From Pigoraptor vietnamica (taxonomy: Eukaryota; Opisthokonta; Filasterea), in contig CALSCQ010002590.1 of the NCBI GenBank assembly GCA_943704525.1, forward strand, positions 1 through 29,372: 29,372 bases of DNA, written 5' to 3'. Positions 11,012 through 19,143 of the stretch are shown here, one piece after another. Below the pieces are notes generated by a model, which worked only from the letters and a program-made list of their open reading frames with translations, ran no database searches and was not told the origin of the DNA. Numbering within the stretch: the stretch's first letter is position 1; each line of letters starts with the position of its first letter. A program made the position numbers and the translations under genes.

Positions 11012-11695
11012 ATACAGCACTCTGTATGTTCTCCAGGGCTTGAAAAACGGCGTGGTATTTCATGGAAGAGAGAATAGGGCGATGTAGGGTGGGTGTTTTT
11101 CTTCCCTGCATATTCAAATTGTGCACCGCGAAATAAATCTGACAAACTTTGGAGAGAATTTCAAATGAATAGTCCGGCCGGCAACGGATCCCGTCGGCGC
11201 CGGCCGCCGGGCGTCGGATGTGCGCGACGGCTGCGCCGCTATTCCCTTCATGCATCCATTGCAAACGATAAATGAGCACGTGGGTGCTTTGCGAGAGAGT
11301 CCATATCGGCCTATGTCGGACCTTCATCCCTCGGCTCAATGTCGGTCAGGGGCTGTTCTGAGTACTGATGCCGGGCTGCCGATGCTGTTGGTAACCATTT
11401 GCTCGTGGTAACGTGTAGAGAAAATGTAATACTTATCGACATTTTTAGCAGAAATAAAAGTGTATCACGTTAGTAGAATAATCCTAATATTTTATATTCA
11501 TTATTGCAAACTCACATTTGCGTGTCCGCGGACACCGTTCTGCCAAAACCAGTCCGGCAGTGCACGGACACAAAGCCCCAGCATTCCCCCGATACAGTGT
11601 GGCACAAAAGTGCGTGCGCTCGCTACAATTTAGGGAGCCCCCACAATTCGCCGCGAACATGCGGTGCGTTTCTATTCGCAATTGCTCCCTCAAGA
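11012..11695. other. Intergenic region between TRAPPC11 and the HET-like array
   Basis: The first part is the TRAPPC11 3' UTR with its AATAAA. A stretch at about 11410-11510 is clearly AT-richer than the rest of the window and contains AATAAAAG at about 11450. No gene is supported. The shared element found upstream of array copies 2 and 3 is not visible here. Confidence 0.6.
11132..11137 (+). terminator. AATAAA polyadenylation signal of TRAPPC11
   Basis: A canonical AATAAA lies 120 nt downstream of the TRAPPC11 stop, the expected position for a eukaryotic poly(A) signal. Confidence 0.6.
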
Positions 11696-13523
11696 ATGGC
11701 TGGGGCGAAGCCTAAGGACGATGGGGAGGACGGCGACGATGGCGAGGCCGTGCGTGCCCTCAACCTCCTCCGCCTCGACGCACCCGGCGCCACCGTCGAC
11801 TCGCTCGGCGTCGTGTGCGAGCACAACAAGTTCCTCGTGAGAATCACCGACGCGCGCCCGGGTGCGACCACCGTATCGCAGCTGCTCGGACCGGACATTG
11901 CCGTGCTGTCGTGGCGATGGGACGTGGTCAAGACGACGCTGGAAGAAGCCGCCGAGGTTCGCTCGCCCAAGATAGCGGCGTTTCTCGCAAAGGCGTGCGG
12001 GCGTGGGTTCAAGTACGCGTGGTGCGACTTTTGCACGGTGCCGCAGTTCTCCTCCGATAGGGACGTTCCCATGCGCCACGTGCACGCGTCGCGTGTGTTG
12101 TTTGAAATGTGCACGGTCTTCATCGTCGACCTCGATACGATCGTTGACGGGCTCCGCATTCCCACGCTGGACTACGTGTCGCGGCTGTGGACGACGGCGG
12201 AAATGTCTGCGATGCTGCTGAACCCGCACGTGGGGTACGGGACGTTCGTGGAGCTGTCGAAGCCGAACTGCGTGACGGTGGGGTTCGCGCTGCAGTTGCT
12301 CGAATTTCGCTCTCTCGGCGACTACGCGCGACTGTTCGAGACGCACAAGCCGTACGTGGGAAGGGTGCGCGAGAACGTGTTCGTGTCGCACCATTTCACG
12401 ACGGGTTCGCTAATGGCGGCCCTCGCCGGCATGCGTGATTTCATCGAGAGCGCGTACTCGAAAGTGCTTGCGGACTTCCTGTCGTCGCACGGTAACATTA
12501 CGACGTATCCGAAAATGATGGCTGTATCATCGCCCACGTCGCTCGAGGACCAGGAGGCGATGCTGCGCGATCACGAGGAGCGCGGCTTCAAGTCGCCGGC
12601 GATGGACGCGCTCGTGAAAGCGGTGGGCACGCAGACGCAGATGCCGGCGGACTTTCCCCTCGGCACGCAGCACTACAACGCGCTGTTGATGCTGGCGTAC
12701 GAGGGCGCCGTGAAGCACGTGTTCAAGCACCGCAAGTTCCACGGGCGCAGCTACATGGAGGTGCTGCGGAGTCTGGGGGAGCTCCCCGCGCAAAGCACGG
12801 ACGTCGAGGGCGTTCCCGTGCGCCGACTTGGGTTTTCGGTGGCGGGGGACGACGTCGTCGTGCGTAAGATGCTCGAGGCAAAGCACGCGCCGACGCCGTA
12901 TCCTCTGCGGCCGCCGCACGTGCGACTGGTGGACACGCCCGCGTTTCACACGCTGGATCTGGCGTATAGGCCGATCCCCGGTTCCGTTCCCGCCTTTTTG
13001 CGCGACTCGACCTTCGACGCGGCCACGTGCCACGTGGTATCGCTGTCGGTGATCGAGTTTTCCGCGGGAAAACTGCAGACGACCGTGTCGTTCCTTGGCG
13101 AGACGGGCGTTGTGGAACTCGCCTCCCATGCAGACGGTCACGTGAGCGTGGCAGTCATGCTCAACGGCGCCAAGACCGCTAAGAGTGACTTCGGCGACTA
13201 CGGCGTTGAACAAGGGAGCGAAGGAAGTGCTCGTTTGCGTCAACGAGAGTACCGTGGCGCAGGCTTCGGACGGATACCGTACCATTGCGCATATTTCCCG
13301 CGTCGCGCGTGCGCCGACTGTGGAAGCGCTCGCGAAGGTGTGCGAGGCGGTGACGGAGGTCGTGAGTTCGAGTCCCCTTCGCAACACATCGGTCGACACG
13401 AGAAAGTCCGAGTTTGCGACGGTGCTCGAACAGCATCTCGCGTTTGTCCAAGGCGTGGAGTTTGCAGGTAAGTCAAGTTCGACGATATATTGGCGTTTTG
13501 CACGGCCGAAGGGTGCGCGCTGA
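11696..13523 (+). pseudogene. HET/TIR-like array copy 1, frameshifted
   Basis: Intronless first member of the array. From the ATG at 11696 (MAGAKPKDDGED..., paralleling MGGAKRAEATEDD of copy 3) it runs collinear with copies 2 and 3 for about 500 codons, with the same LSWRWD, WCDFCTVPQ, VFIVDLD and SRLWTTAE motifs. Near 13200-13208 one extra base relative to the other copies shifts the frame. The original frame goes on through unrelated Arg-rich sequence to a stop at 13471 (591 aa). Meanwhile the conserved C-terminus (LNKGAKEVL ... GVEF) continues in the +1 frame to about 13463, then to a stop at 13523. The out-of-frame tail is still conserved at protein level, so the break is recent, or is a sequencing error or programmed shift. 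No upstream element like that of copies 2 and 3 is seen. Confidence 0.65.
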
Positions 13524-14230
13524 TTGCGCGATGGCTGATGTCACTGATGTCCCATTTCGCTCACTCTTTGCTCATCAGGTACTCCGCCCCATGGCCGTGT
13601 GGACTCAGCGCTGCCGTGGATGGGCCACTGGCATGCCAACACGGCGCCAGTGTGAGAACCGGTCGCGATGGCACCGATGCCAATGCCGACCGTCAGTCGT
13701 AGGCGATCTATTCAGGTTCACCGTCCGCACGTGACCGCAGCGGCGGCGGCCGGCCTTCAACTGGTCAGTCGCGCGCACACTTGCCGCGCCGAAATTCAAC
13801 ATGCGTTTCAGGCGATTTCGCGGCGCCCGGCCTGTAACGCCGCAGCCCGCCCTCGGCTGATTGCCCAGCCCGGATTCGCCACTGACAGCCGGGACTGATG
13901 CGAGCGGGCGCGGCAGTAGTTCTCTCGGCTACTCTCACTCGCGAGCGGCCGTCAGCGGTCGTGATGGAGTCCTTAAATAATACGTGTAATCTCGAACTCA
14001 AGTGGAACCCCAATTTGCATCTCACATGGGCTGCAGACAACGTTGGACGAACATCCAATCGGTAACATGGGCTATTCCCGATTGGGCAACTCCCAAACAC
14101 TGAGACGAGACGCCGGGCCGACCTCAGATGGTCTTTCAAAGCAACCACCGACCGCCCTGCGTATACCCCGCAACCAAGCGAAGCGTAGACAAGACACGCT
14201 TTCCCTTGGGCTCTGCCCGTTGCGACGGAC
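13524..14230. other. Spacer between array copies 1 and 2
   Basis: About 0.7 kb without a supportable gene. I see no fragment of a fourth array copy. It includes the 40-bp element at 14059-14098 shared with the next spacer. Confidence 0.55.
14059..14098 (+). promoter_or_regulatory. Shared upstream element of array copy 2
   Basis: A 40-bp block (TCGGTAACATGGG-CTATTCCC, then ATTGGGCAACTCCCAAAC) lies 133 bp before the ATG of copy 2 and recurs almost unchanged before copy 3, although the rest of the two spacers does not align by eye. It contains two small inverted repeats, GGG-N5-CCC and TTGGG-N5-CCCAA. Conservation in otherwise diverged spacers suggests a promoter or binding site, or a duplication relic. 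Confidence 0.5.
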
Positions 14231-15982
14231 ATGGTCCCCAAGCGTCAGCCTGCAAAGGGCGACGACGAGGCCGTGCGTGCCCTCAACCTCCTCCACCTCG
14301 ACGCACCCGGCGCCTCCGTCGACTCGCTCGGCGTCGTGTGCGAGCACAACAAGTTCCTCGTGAGAATCACCGACGCGCGCCCGGGTGCGACCACCGTGTC
14401 GCAGCTGCTCGGACCGGACATAGCCGTGCTGTCGTGGCGATGGGACGTGGTCAAGACGACGCTGGAAGATGCCGCCGAGGTTCGCTCACCCAAGATAGCG
14501 GCGTTTCTCGCAAAGGCGCGCGCGCGTGGGTTCAAGTACGCGTGGTGCGACTTTTGCACGGTGCCGCAGTTCTCCTCCGATAGGGACTTGCTGATGCGCC
14601 ACGTGCGCGCGTCGCGTGTGCTGTACGAGACATGCACGGTTATCGTCGTCGACCTCGACACAATTATTGACGGGCTTCGCATTCCCACGCTGGACTACGT
14701 GTCGCGGCTGTGGACGACGGCGGAAATGTCTGCGATGCTGCTGAACCCGCACGTGGGGTACGGTACGTTCGTGGAACTGTCGAAGCCTAACTGCGTGACG
14801 CTGGGGTTCGCGCTGCAATATCTCGAATTCCGGTCGCTCGGCGACTACGCCCAACTGTTCGAGACGCACAAGCCGTACGTGGGAAGGGTGCGCGAGAACG
14901 TGTTCGTGTCGAACAACTTCACGACGGGCGCGTTGATCAGCGTCATCGTGGGCATGCGCGAATTCATTGAGCGCGCGTACTCGAAGCAATTCGCAGACTT
15001 CCTTTCCTCGTACGGCAAAATCACGACGTATCCAAAGCTTATGGCAGCGATGGCACCAACGTCGCTCGAGGACCAGGAGGCGACGCTGCGCGAGCACGAG
15101 GAGCGCGGCTTCAAGTCGCCGGCGATGGACGCGCTCGTGAAAGCGGTGGGCACGCAGACGCAGATGCCGTCGGACTTTCCCCTCGGCACGCAGCACTACA
15201 ACGCGCTGCTGATGCTCGCGTACGAAGGGGCTGTGAAGCACGTGTTCAGGCACCGCAAGTTCCACGGACGCAGCTACATGGAGGTGCTTCGAAGTCTGGG
15301 GGAGCTCCCCGCGCAATGCACGGACGTCGAGGGCGTTCCCGTGCGCCGACTGGGGTTCTCGGTGGCGGGGGACGACGTCGTCGTGCGCAAGATGCTCGAG
15401 GCAAAGCATGCGCCGACGCCGTACCCGCTGCGGCCGCCGCACGTGCGACTGGTGGACACGCCCGCGTTTCACACGATGGATCTTATGTACAAACCGGTGC
15501 CGGGAACGGTGGCGGACATGGTGCGGGGGTCGACTTTCGACACGGCCACGTGCCACGTAATCTCAGTGTCGTCGAATGCTTACTTGCCGGGCAAGGTGCA
15601 GACGACCATGTCGTTTCTCGGCGAGACGGGCCTCGTGGGCCTGACGTCGCAAGAGGATCACGTGCTCGTGATGGTGATGCTCAACGGCGTGTCGACCACC
15701 AAGAGCGAATTTGGCACGTACAAGCTGAACAAGGGCGCGAAGGAAGTGCTCGTCGGCGCAAGTGAGGGCACGACTTTCCAGGATGAAGGCGGTTACCGCT
15801 CAGCAAGCATCTCTCGCGTCGCTCGTGCGCCGACGGTGGAAGCGCTGGCGAAGGTGTGCGAGGCCGTGACGGCAATCGTGAGTTCGAATCCGCTCCGCAA
15901 CACGACGGTCGACAAACGGAAGGCGGAATTTGCGGCGGTACTCGAGAAGCACCTCACTCTCGTCGCGGGTGTGGAGTTTTGA
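14231..15982 (+). CDS. HET/TIR-like domain protein, array copy 2
   Basis: Intact intronless gene, 583 aa, beginning MVPKRQPAKGDDEAV. Residues about 60-170 show the motif order of fungal heterokaryon-incompatibility (HET) domains, which are TIR-related: LSWRWD (67-72; HET 'SYxWG'), WCDFCTVPQ (105-113; HET 'WIDxxCINQ'), YETCTVIVVDLD (132-143) and SRLWTTAE (158-165; HET 'SRxWTxQE', Glu in the position linked to TIR-type catalysis). The remaining about 410 residues match no domain I recognise. They include a conserved segment around 300-370 (SPAMDALVKAVGTQTQMP) and a C-terminal region with alternating hydrophobic stretches. There is no signal peptide or obvious membrane segment, so it is probably cytosolic. 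The function is unknown; HET/TIR proteins elsewhere signal in self/non-self recognition and cell death. All neighbouring genes have introns and this family has none. Confidence 0.72.
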   Translation: MVPKRQPAKGDDEAVRALNLLHLDAPGASVDSLGVVCEHNKFLVRITDARPGATTVSQLLGPDIAVLSWRWDVVKTTLEDAAEVRSPKIAAFLAKARARGFKYAWCDFCTVPQFSSDRDLLMRHVRASRVLYETCTVIVVDLDTIIDGLRIPTLDYVSRLWTTAEMSAMLLNPHVGYGTFVELSKPNCVTLGFALQYLEFRSLGDYAQLFETHKPYVGRVRENVFVSNNFTTGALISVIVGMREFIERAYSKQFADFLSSYGKITTYPKLMAAMAPTSLEDQEATLREHEERGFKSPAMDALVKAVGTQTQMPSDFPLGTQHYNALLMLAYEGAVKHVFRHRKFHGRSYMEVLRSLGELPAQCTDVEGVPVRRLGFSVAGDDVVVRKMLEAKHAPTPYPLRPPHVRLVDTPAFHTMDLMYKPVPGTVADMVRGSTFDTATCHVISVSSNAYLPGKVQTTMSFLGETGLVGLTSQEDHVLVMVMLNGVSTTKSEFGTYKLNKGAKEVLVGASEGTTFQDEGGYRSASISRVARAPTVEALAKVCEAVTAIVSSNPLRNTTVDKRKAEFAAVLEKHLTLVAGVEF

Positions 15983-16733
15983 ACCTGGGATGTCGGGGCC
16001 CGTTTTTGTTATATCGCTGAAAGTGGTCGCTGTATCGATTCTACCCGTCGACGAACGCAGTCGTTTTTCTCCATGCCATCTGTTGGCATCAGCGGCCATG
16101 ACTGTGAGTGTTTATGGGCGTTGTGATTCTCGGCGCGGCTAGTCTCCGATTCTTTGACGTGCCGGTCACTCATTTCAGTTACGCTTCCCGCAGCCGTGTT
16201 GTTGCGGCCTGCGCGCCAGGCGCTAATGTGGTCGGTCGCGGCATGAAGGCCCAACGTATTGGAGAATTTGCGACGATTAATAACCACCTACACGGCGCCG
16301 CACCGATGGCCAAAGGTGCAACTCGGCAGTTGTGCCCGGCTGAAGGCCCGACTGAGCAGGGTCAGTAGTCGCTGGAGCCGGTATTTGAGAATACACGTGA
16401 GTTTGTTCTCTTCCGGGCGCACTATGGCCTGTGTTGGGCTGCGGGCGTTCAGTAACACGAGGCCGTCATTTGCTATTCAATGCTCGTACACGTCAGCAGC
16501 CGGGAGATGTCGGCGTGAAAGTGAGAATTTGGGACATCGGTAACATGGGGCTATTCCCATTGGGCAAGTCCCAAACTGCAATACGGCACTGGCGGCGGAG
16601 TCGGCGCTGACAGTGGTTCGGCGGGGTCGAATCGGCGACGAAGTCCACGCACCACTGGAGCCGGCGTAGACGCGACAAATGCGACCGTAGCATGCGACGC
16701 GTATTCCCTTATGGGCACTTCTTTTCGATGGAA
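15983..16733. other. Spacer between array copies 2 and 3
   Basis: About 0.75 kb, the same length as the preceding spacer but mostly not alignable with it by eye. It holds the second copy of the 40-bp upstream element (16537-16576) and an alternative upstream ATG for copy 3 at 16692. No gene or RNA is supported. Confidence 0.55.
16537..16576 (+). promoter_or_regulatory. Shared upstream element of array copy 3
   Basis: Second copy of the element at 14059-14098: TCGGTAACATGGGGCTATTCCC followed by ATTGGGCAAGTCCCAAAC, ending 157 bp before the ATG at 16734. It differs from the copy-2 version by one base inserted in the G run, one base lost before ATTGGG, and one substitution in the loop (CAACT to CAAGT). 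Confidence 0.5.
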
Positions 16734-18488
16734 ATGGGCGGCGCGAAGCGTGCTGAGGCGACAGAGGATGACGAGGCCGTGCGTGCCCTCAACCTCCTCC
16801 ACCTCGACGCACCCGGCGCCACCGTCGACTCGCTCGGCGTCGTGTGCGAGCACAACAAGTTCCTCGTGAAAATCACCGACGCGCGCCCGGGTGCGACCAC
16901 CGTGGCGCAGCTGCTCGGACCGGACATTGCCGTGCTGTCGTGGCGATGGGACGTTGCGAAGACGACTCTGGAAGAAGGCGCGGAGGTTCGCTCACCCAAG
17001 ATAGCGGCGTTTCTCGCAAAGGCGCGCGCGCGTGGGTTCAAGTACGCGTGGTGCGACTTTTGCACGGTGCCGCAGTTCTCTAGCGATAGGGACTTGCTGA
17101 TGCGCCACGTGCGCGCGTCGCGTGTGCTGTACGAGACATGCACGGTTATCGTCGTCGACCTCGACACAATTATTGACGGGCTTCGCATTCCCACGCTGGA
17201 CTATGTGTCGCGGCTGTGGACGACGGCGGAAATGTCTGCGATGCTGCTGAACCCGCACGTGGGGTACGGTACGTTCGTGGAGCTGTCGAAGCCGAACTGC
17301 GTGACGCTGGGGTTCGCGCTGCAGTTGCTCGAATTTCGCTCTCTCGGCGACTACGCGCGACTGTTCGAGACGCACAAGCCGTACATTGGACGCGTGCAGG
17401 AGAACATTTTCGTGTCGCAGAATTTCACAGTCGGTGCGCTGATGTCGGTCCTCGCGGGCCTCTGCGCCTACACCGAGCGCGCGTACTCGAAGCAATTCTC
17501 GGACTTTTTGATGTCGTACGGCAACAATCCGACCTATCCCGAGCTCATGTCGGTGACGGCGCCGACGTCGCTCGAGGACCAGGAGGCGATGCTGCGCGAT
17601 CACGAGGAGCGCGGCTTCAAGTCGCCGGCGATGGACGCGCTCGTGAAAGCGGTGGGCACGCAGACGCAGATGCCGGCGGACTTTCCCCTCGGTACGCAGC
17701 ACTACAACGCGCTCCTGATGCTCGCTTACGAGGGCGCCGTGAAGCACGTCTTCAAACACCGTAAGTTTCATGGGCGCAGCTACATGGAGGTGCTTCGGAG
17801 TCTTGGGGAGCTCCCCGCGCAAACCACGGACGTCGAGGGCGTTCCCGTGCGCCGACTTGGGTTCTCGGTGGCGGGGGACGACGTCGTCGTGCGTAAGATG
17901 CTCGAGGCAAAGCACGCGCCGACGCCGTATCCGCTGCGGCCGCCGCACGTGCGACTGGTGGACACGCCCGCGTTTCACACGATGGATCTTATGTACAAAC
18001 CGGTGCCGGGAACGGTGGCGGACATGGTGCGGGGGTCGACTTTCGACACGGCCACGTGCCACGTAATCTCGGTGTCGTCGAATGCTTATTTGCCGGGCAA
18101 GGTGCAGACGACCATGTCGTTCCTCGGCGGGACTGGTCAGGTGACTTTGACGTCGCCAGAGGATCACGTGCTCGTGATGGTGATGCTCAACGGCGTGTCG
18201 ACCACCAAGAGCGACTTCGGCACGTACAAGCTGAACAAGGGCGCGAAGGAAGTGCTCGTCGGCGCAAGTGAGGGCACGACTTTCCAGGATGAGGGCGGCT
18301 ACCGCTCAGCGAACATCTCTCGCGTCGCTCGTGCGCCGACTGTGGAAGCGCTGGCGAAGGTGTGCGAGGCCGTGACGGCGATCGTGAGTTCGAATCCGCT
18401 CCGCAACACCACAGTCGACAAACGGAAGGCGGAATTTGCGGCGGTACTCGAGAAGCACCTCACCCTTGTCGCGGGCGTGCAGTGGTAA
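16734..18488 (+). CDS. HET/TIR-like domain protein, array copy 3
   Basis: Intact intronless gene, 584 aa from the ATG at 16734 (MGGAKRAEATEDDEAV). In-frame ATGs at 16692 and 16728 would add 14 or 2 residues; 16734 was chosen because the start then lines up with copy 1 (MAGAKPKDD). The HET/TIR-like motifs LSWRWD, WCDFCTVPQ, YETCTVIVVDLD and SRLWTTAE are all present. The protein is near-identical to copy 2 in the HET region and C-terminus, but matches copy 1 in the segment GFALQLLEFRSLGDYARLFE and in DQEAMLRDHEERG, i.e. it is a mosaic. The patch at about 218-275 (ENIFVSQNFTVGALMSVLAG...) differs from both other copies. It ends GVQW instead of GVEF. The role is unknown, as for copy 2. Confidence 0.72.
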   Translation: MGGAKRAEATEDDEAVRALNLLHLDAPGATVDSLGVVCEHNKFLVKITDARPGATTVAQLLGPDIAVLSWRWDVAKTTLEEGAEVRSPKIAAFLAKARARGFKYAWCDFCTVPQFSSDRDLLMRHVRASRVLYETCTVIVVDLDTIIDGLRIPTLDYVSRLWTTAEMSAMLLNPHVGYGTFVELSKPNCVTLGFALQLLEFRSLGDYARLFETHKPYIGRVQENIFVSQNFTVGALMSVLAGLCAYTERAYSKQFSDFLMSYGNNPTYPELMSVTAPTSLEDQEAMLRDHEERGFKSPAMDALVKAVGTQTQMPADFPLGTQHYNALLMLAYEGAVKHVFKHRKFHGRSYMEVLRSLGELPAQTTDVEGVPVRRLGFSVAGDDVVVRKMLEAKHAPTPYPLRPPHVRLVDTPAFHTMDLMYKPVPGTVADMVRGSTFDTATCHVISVSSNAYLPGKVQTTMSFLGGTGQVTLTSPEDHVLVMVMLNGVSTTKSDFGTYKLNKGAKEVLVGASEGTTFQDEGGYRSANISRVARAPTVEALAKVCEAVTAIVSSNPLRNTTVDKRKAEFAAVLEKHLTLVAGVQW

Positions 18489-18876
18489 ACGAATGTCAGT
18501 GAAAATGGTGCCGCCGCGGACCGCCGGCACTTAAATTAAATTACTATTGCGAAGCATTGGCGCCTGTTTTTTAGTTACTGTACAGTAGCCTCTAATTCCA
18601 CTGTCTCTTTCGCCAGTCGACTGCCGAGGGGGACCCGACGTCGGTCTGAAAACCGTTCACTCCTCACCCTCCCTGATTCCGTTCCATTTGGGGACGGGTT
18701 TTCTGTCAAGCTGAGTGCAGCATTCCTAGGTTTGCGTTATCGCATGGGGAGAGGGCCGACTGGACAAGCTCAGTACCGTGGTCTTATGGTATCACCACAC
18801 TTGTCTCCCGGCACACTTCTTATCACATCCGCTGCACACAATGCGATGAACGCGCATGCATTTCTTTTCTTTTCTT

Positions 18877-18945
<69 letters not shown>

Positions 18946-19143
18946 CCCTTCTTTCGGGTGCGTGTTGAATATTTGTGTGCCGTGTCCAGGGATTTCAACT
19001 TTTGGCATTGCACATTGCACGGACGCCATCATGTACGAGATGCCTTGTATTTACAAATTTGGGCAGACGACAGTTGCACCAATCTTCCGCCGCCGCGAAC
19101 CAATGTGCCACAATGCGCCAGCGCACGTTGCACAGGGTTTGCG
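18489..19143. other. Convergent intergenic region with poly-T tract
   Basis: This region separates the plus-strand array from the minus-strand kinesin gene ending at 19144, so both 3' UTRs lie here. It contains a 12-bp palindrome (TACTGTACAGTA, 18576-18587) and a 68-bp T homopolymer. Frames across the homopolymer encode poly-Phe or poly-Lys and are not genes. Confidence 0.6.
18878..18945 (-). repeat. T68 homopolymer (poly-A on the kinesin strand)
   Basis: Sixty-eight consecutive T on the plus strand. On the minus strand this is an A68 tract 198 nt downstream of the kinesin stop, preceded by GAAAGAAGGG and followed by CAAGAAAAGAAAAGAAATG. It resembles a retroposon poly(A) tail, but I recognise no element body on its 5' side because the kinesin 3' exon starts there. 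Confidence 0.9.

Noticed and set aside
13464-13480. GCAG|GTAAGT after the end of copy 1 as a real donor adding a further exon
   Set aside because: A perfect donor-like string, but the paralogues end at this point without introns, the frame is already shifted, and no matching downstream exon was found in the spacer.
15880-15900. GAGTTCGAATCCG, resembling a tRNA T-loop / B box, in copy 2 (also in copy 3, diverged in copy 1)
   Set aside because: It lies in conserved coding sequence (VSSNPLRN). The preceding 70 nt form no acceptor or anticodon stem.
14486-18167. Long minus-strand frames (356 and 391 codons) antisense to the array genes, similar to each other
   Set aside because: Their similarity follows from the sense-strand duplication. 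They are Arg/His-rich, and substitutions between copies fit third codon positions of the plus-strand frame.
18856-19032. Poly-Phe and poly-Lys open frames
   Set aside because: Direct translation of the T68 homopolymer.
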